Part shown: in pieces, positions 63,451-64,000 of the stretch
Numbering within the stretch: the stretch's first letter is position 1
Layout: each line of letters begins with the position of its first letter
Assembly: GCA_963794685.1 (NCBI GenBank)
Contig: CAWCFK010000004.1
Location: 62,001-126,000, forward strand
DNA length: 64,000 bases
Origin: CAVTWH01 sp963794685
GTDB lineage: Bacteria; Actinomycetota; Actinomycetes; Mycobacteriales; Micromonosporaceae
Reading direction: 5' to 3'
The notes under the pieces: generated by a model
Database searches by the model: none
Seen by the model: the letters and a program-made list of their open reading frames with translations, nothing else
What the model was told of the DNA's origin: nothing
Translations under genes and position numbers: made by a program

Positions 63451-64000
63451 GAGGACCAGCCGGGGCCGAGGCGCTCGCGCAGGAAGCCGTCGATGCCTTC
63501 GAGTACCCGGGTGATCGCCGGCTTCGTCCAGCGCGGAGCCGCTGGGCAGCGCCAGGCCGGTCTCGAACAGCCGCTGCGGCGGCCCCGGTGAGCAGCGCCG
63601 GGCGGCCCGCGTACACCGGCTGCAGGTGCATCGGCTTCCACACCGGCCGGGTCTCGATGTCGGCGGCGGCCAGCTGCTGCGCCAGCTCCCAGGCGGCCCA
63701 GCCGGCCTGTGCCGGGTCCACCGCGATGATGGTCAGCCAGCAGTTGCCGCCGGCGTCGCCGTCGCCGAGCAGCCGCACGCCGGGCAGCGGGGCGAACAGC
63801 TTGCGGTACCGCTCGCGCAGCGCCCGGCGGCGGCTCGATCAGCTCGTCCAGGCGGGCCAGCTGGGCCCGGCCGAGCGCGGCGAGCAGGTTGCTGAGCCGG
63901 TAGTTGTAGCCGATGTCGGTGTGCTCGTAGTGGGCGACCGGCTGGCGTGCCTGGGTGGCCAGGTACCGGCACCGCTCGATCAGCTCCCGGTCGTCGGAGA
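63447..64000 (-). CDS. DegT/DnrJ/EryC1 aminotransferase, C-terminal part (frameshifts)
   Basis: A PLP-dependent sugar aminotransferase cut by the right window edge; about 185 C-terminal residues are visible. LIERCRYLATQARQPVAHYE followed by HTDIGYNYRLSNLLAALGRA is the family segment after the catalytic lysine, and the small domain reads CWLTIIAVDP, DIETRPVWKPMHLQPVY, ending VLEGIDGFLRERLGPGWSS. Several frame changes occur (near 63830, 63590 and 63520). It provides the amino group of a UDP-4-amino-4,6-dideoxy sugar, the substrate expected for the PglD-like acyltransferase and sugar transferase downstream. The stop overlaps the sugar transferase GTG by four bases. Confidence 0.78.
   Translation of the reverse strand, partial: SDDRELIERCRYLATQARQPVAHYEHTDIGYNYRLSNLLAALGRAQLARLDELIEPPPGAARAVPQAVRPAARRAAARRRRRRRQLLADHHRGGPGTGRLGRLGAGAAAGRRRHRDPAGVEADAPAAGVRGPPGAAHRGRRSGCSRPAWRCPAAPRWTKPAITRVLEGIDGFLRERLGPGWSS

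Overview
The window is about 72% G+C actinobacterial chromosome, most likely from the family Micromonosporaceae (Micromonospora or a close relative). The evidence is GTG-rich starts, very high GC3, an AdnAB-type helicase-nuclease, a WhiB7 regulator, a mycoredoxin, a type VII secretion locus and FN3-CBM2 secreted proteins. No insertion sequence, prophage or CRISPR array was recognised.

Layout. 1-2802: lysine/diaminopimelate genes (dapD partial, dapE) and two LOG-family Rossmann proteins. 2823-31786: a long block that matches, from recalled M. tuberculosis gene order, the Rv3193c-Rv3202c neighbourhood: two UvrD/RecB-type helicase-nucleases (AdnA/AdnB-like), two M16 peptidases, NudC, a mycoredoxin, UvrD2, WhiB7 with a long structured leader, an ABC1 kinase and a ThiF/TOMM-type protein in one operon, DUF5679, a YgjP-like peptidase, a Zincin_2 protein, a PDZ-S16 protease and a UPF0182 membrane protein. 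31942-34218: an LPATG-anchored surface protein and an initiator tRNA-Met gene. 35120-43756: a type VII secretion locus with a fused EccC ATPase, EccD, two WXG100 proteins, a toxin with a restriction-endonuclease-fold C-terminus and a small candidate immunity gene. 43849-49149: four tandem paralogues of a secreted FN3-FN3-CBM2 protein, each with its own near-identical promoter, a probably leaderless start and a hairpin terminator. 49313-64000: a flavin oxidoreductase, then an exopolysaccharide/cell-surface glycan cluster (nucleotide-sugar dehydrogenase, sortase-type small protein, DUF4012 protein, epimerase, flippase, polymerase, three GT4 glycosyltransferases, NeuD-like acyltransferase, initiating sugar transferase, DegT aminotransferase cut by the window edge).

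How it works together. The first half is DNA end processing, NAD/redox maintenance and antibiotic-stress control (WhiB7). The second half is envelope-facing: protein export and interbacterial toxins, cell-wall-anchored and polysaccharide-binding proteins, and synthesis of a surface glycan.

A caution that affects many entries: over 20 genes, including housekeeping genes, switch reading frame one or more times while protein similarity continues without a break. This looks like consensus indel error more than mass pseudogenisation. Those genes are annotated as single features with the approximate shift points. Most regulatory findings (WhiB7 leader, DnaA-box cluster, tandem promoters, palindromes) rest on directly visible bases and do not depend on frame.
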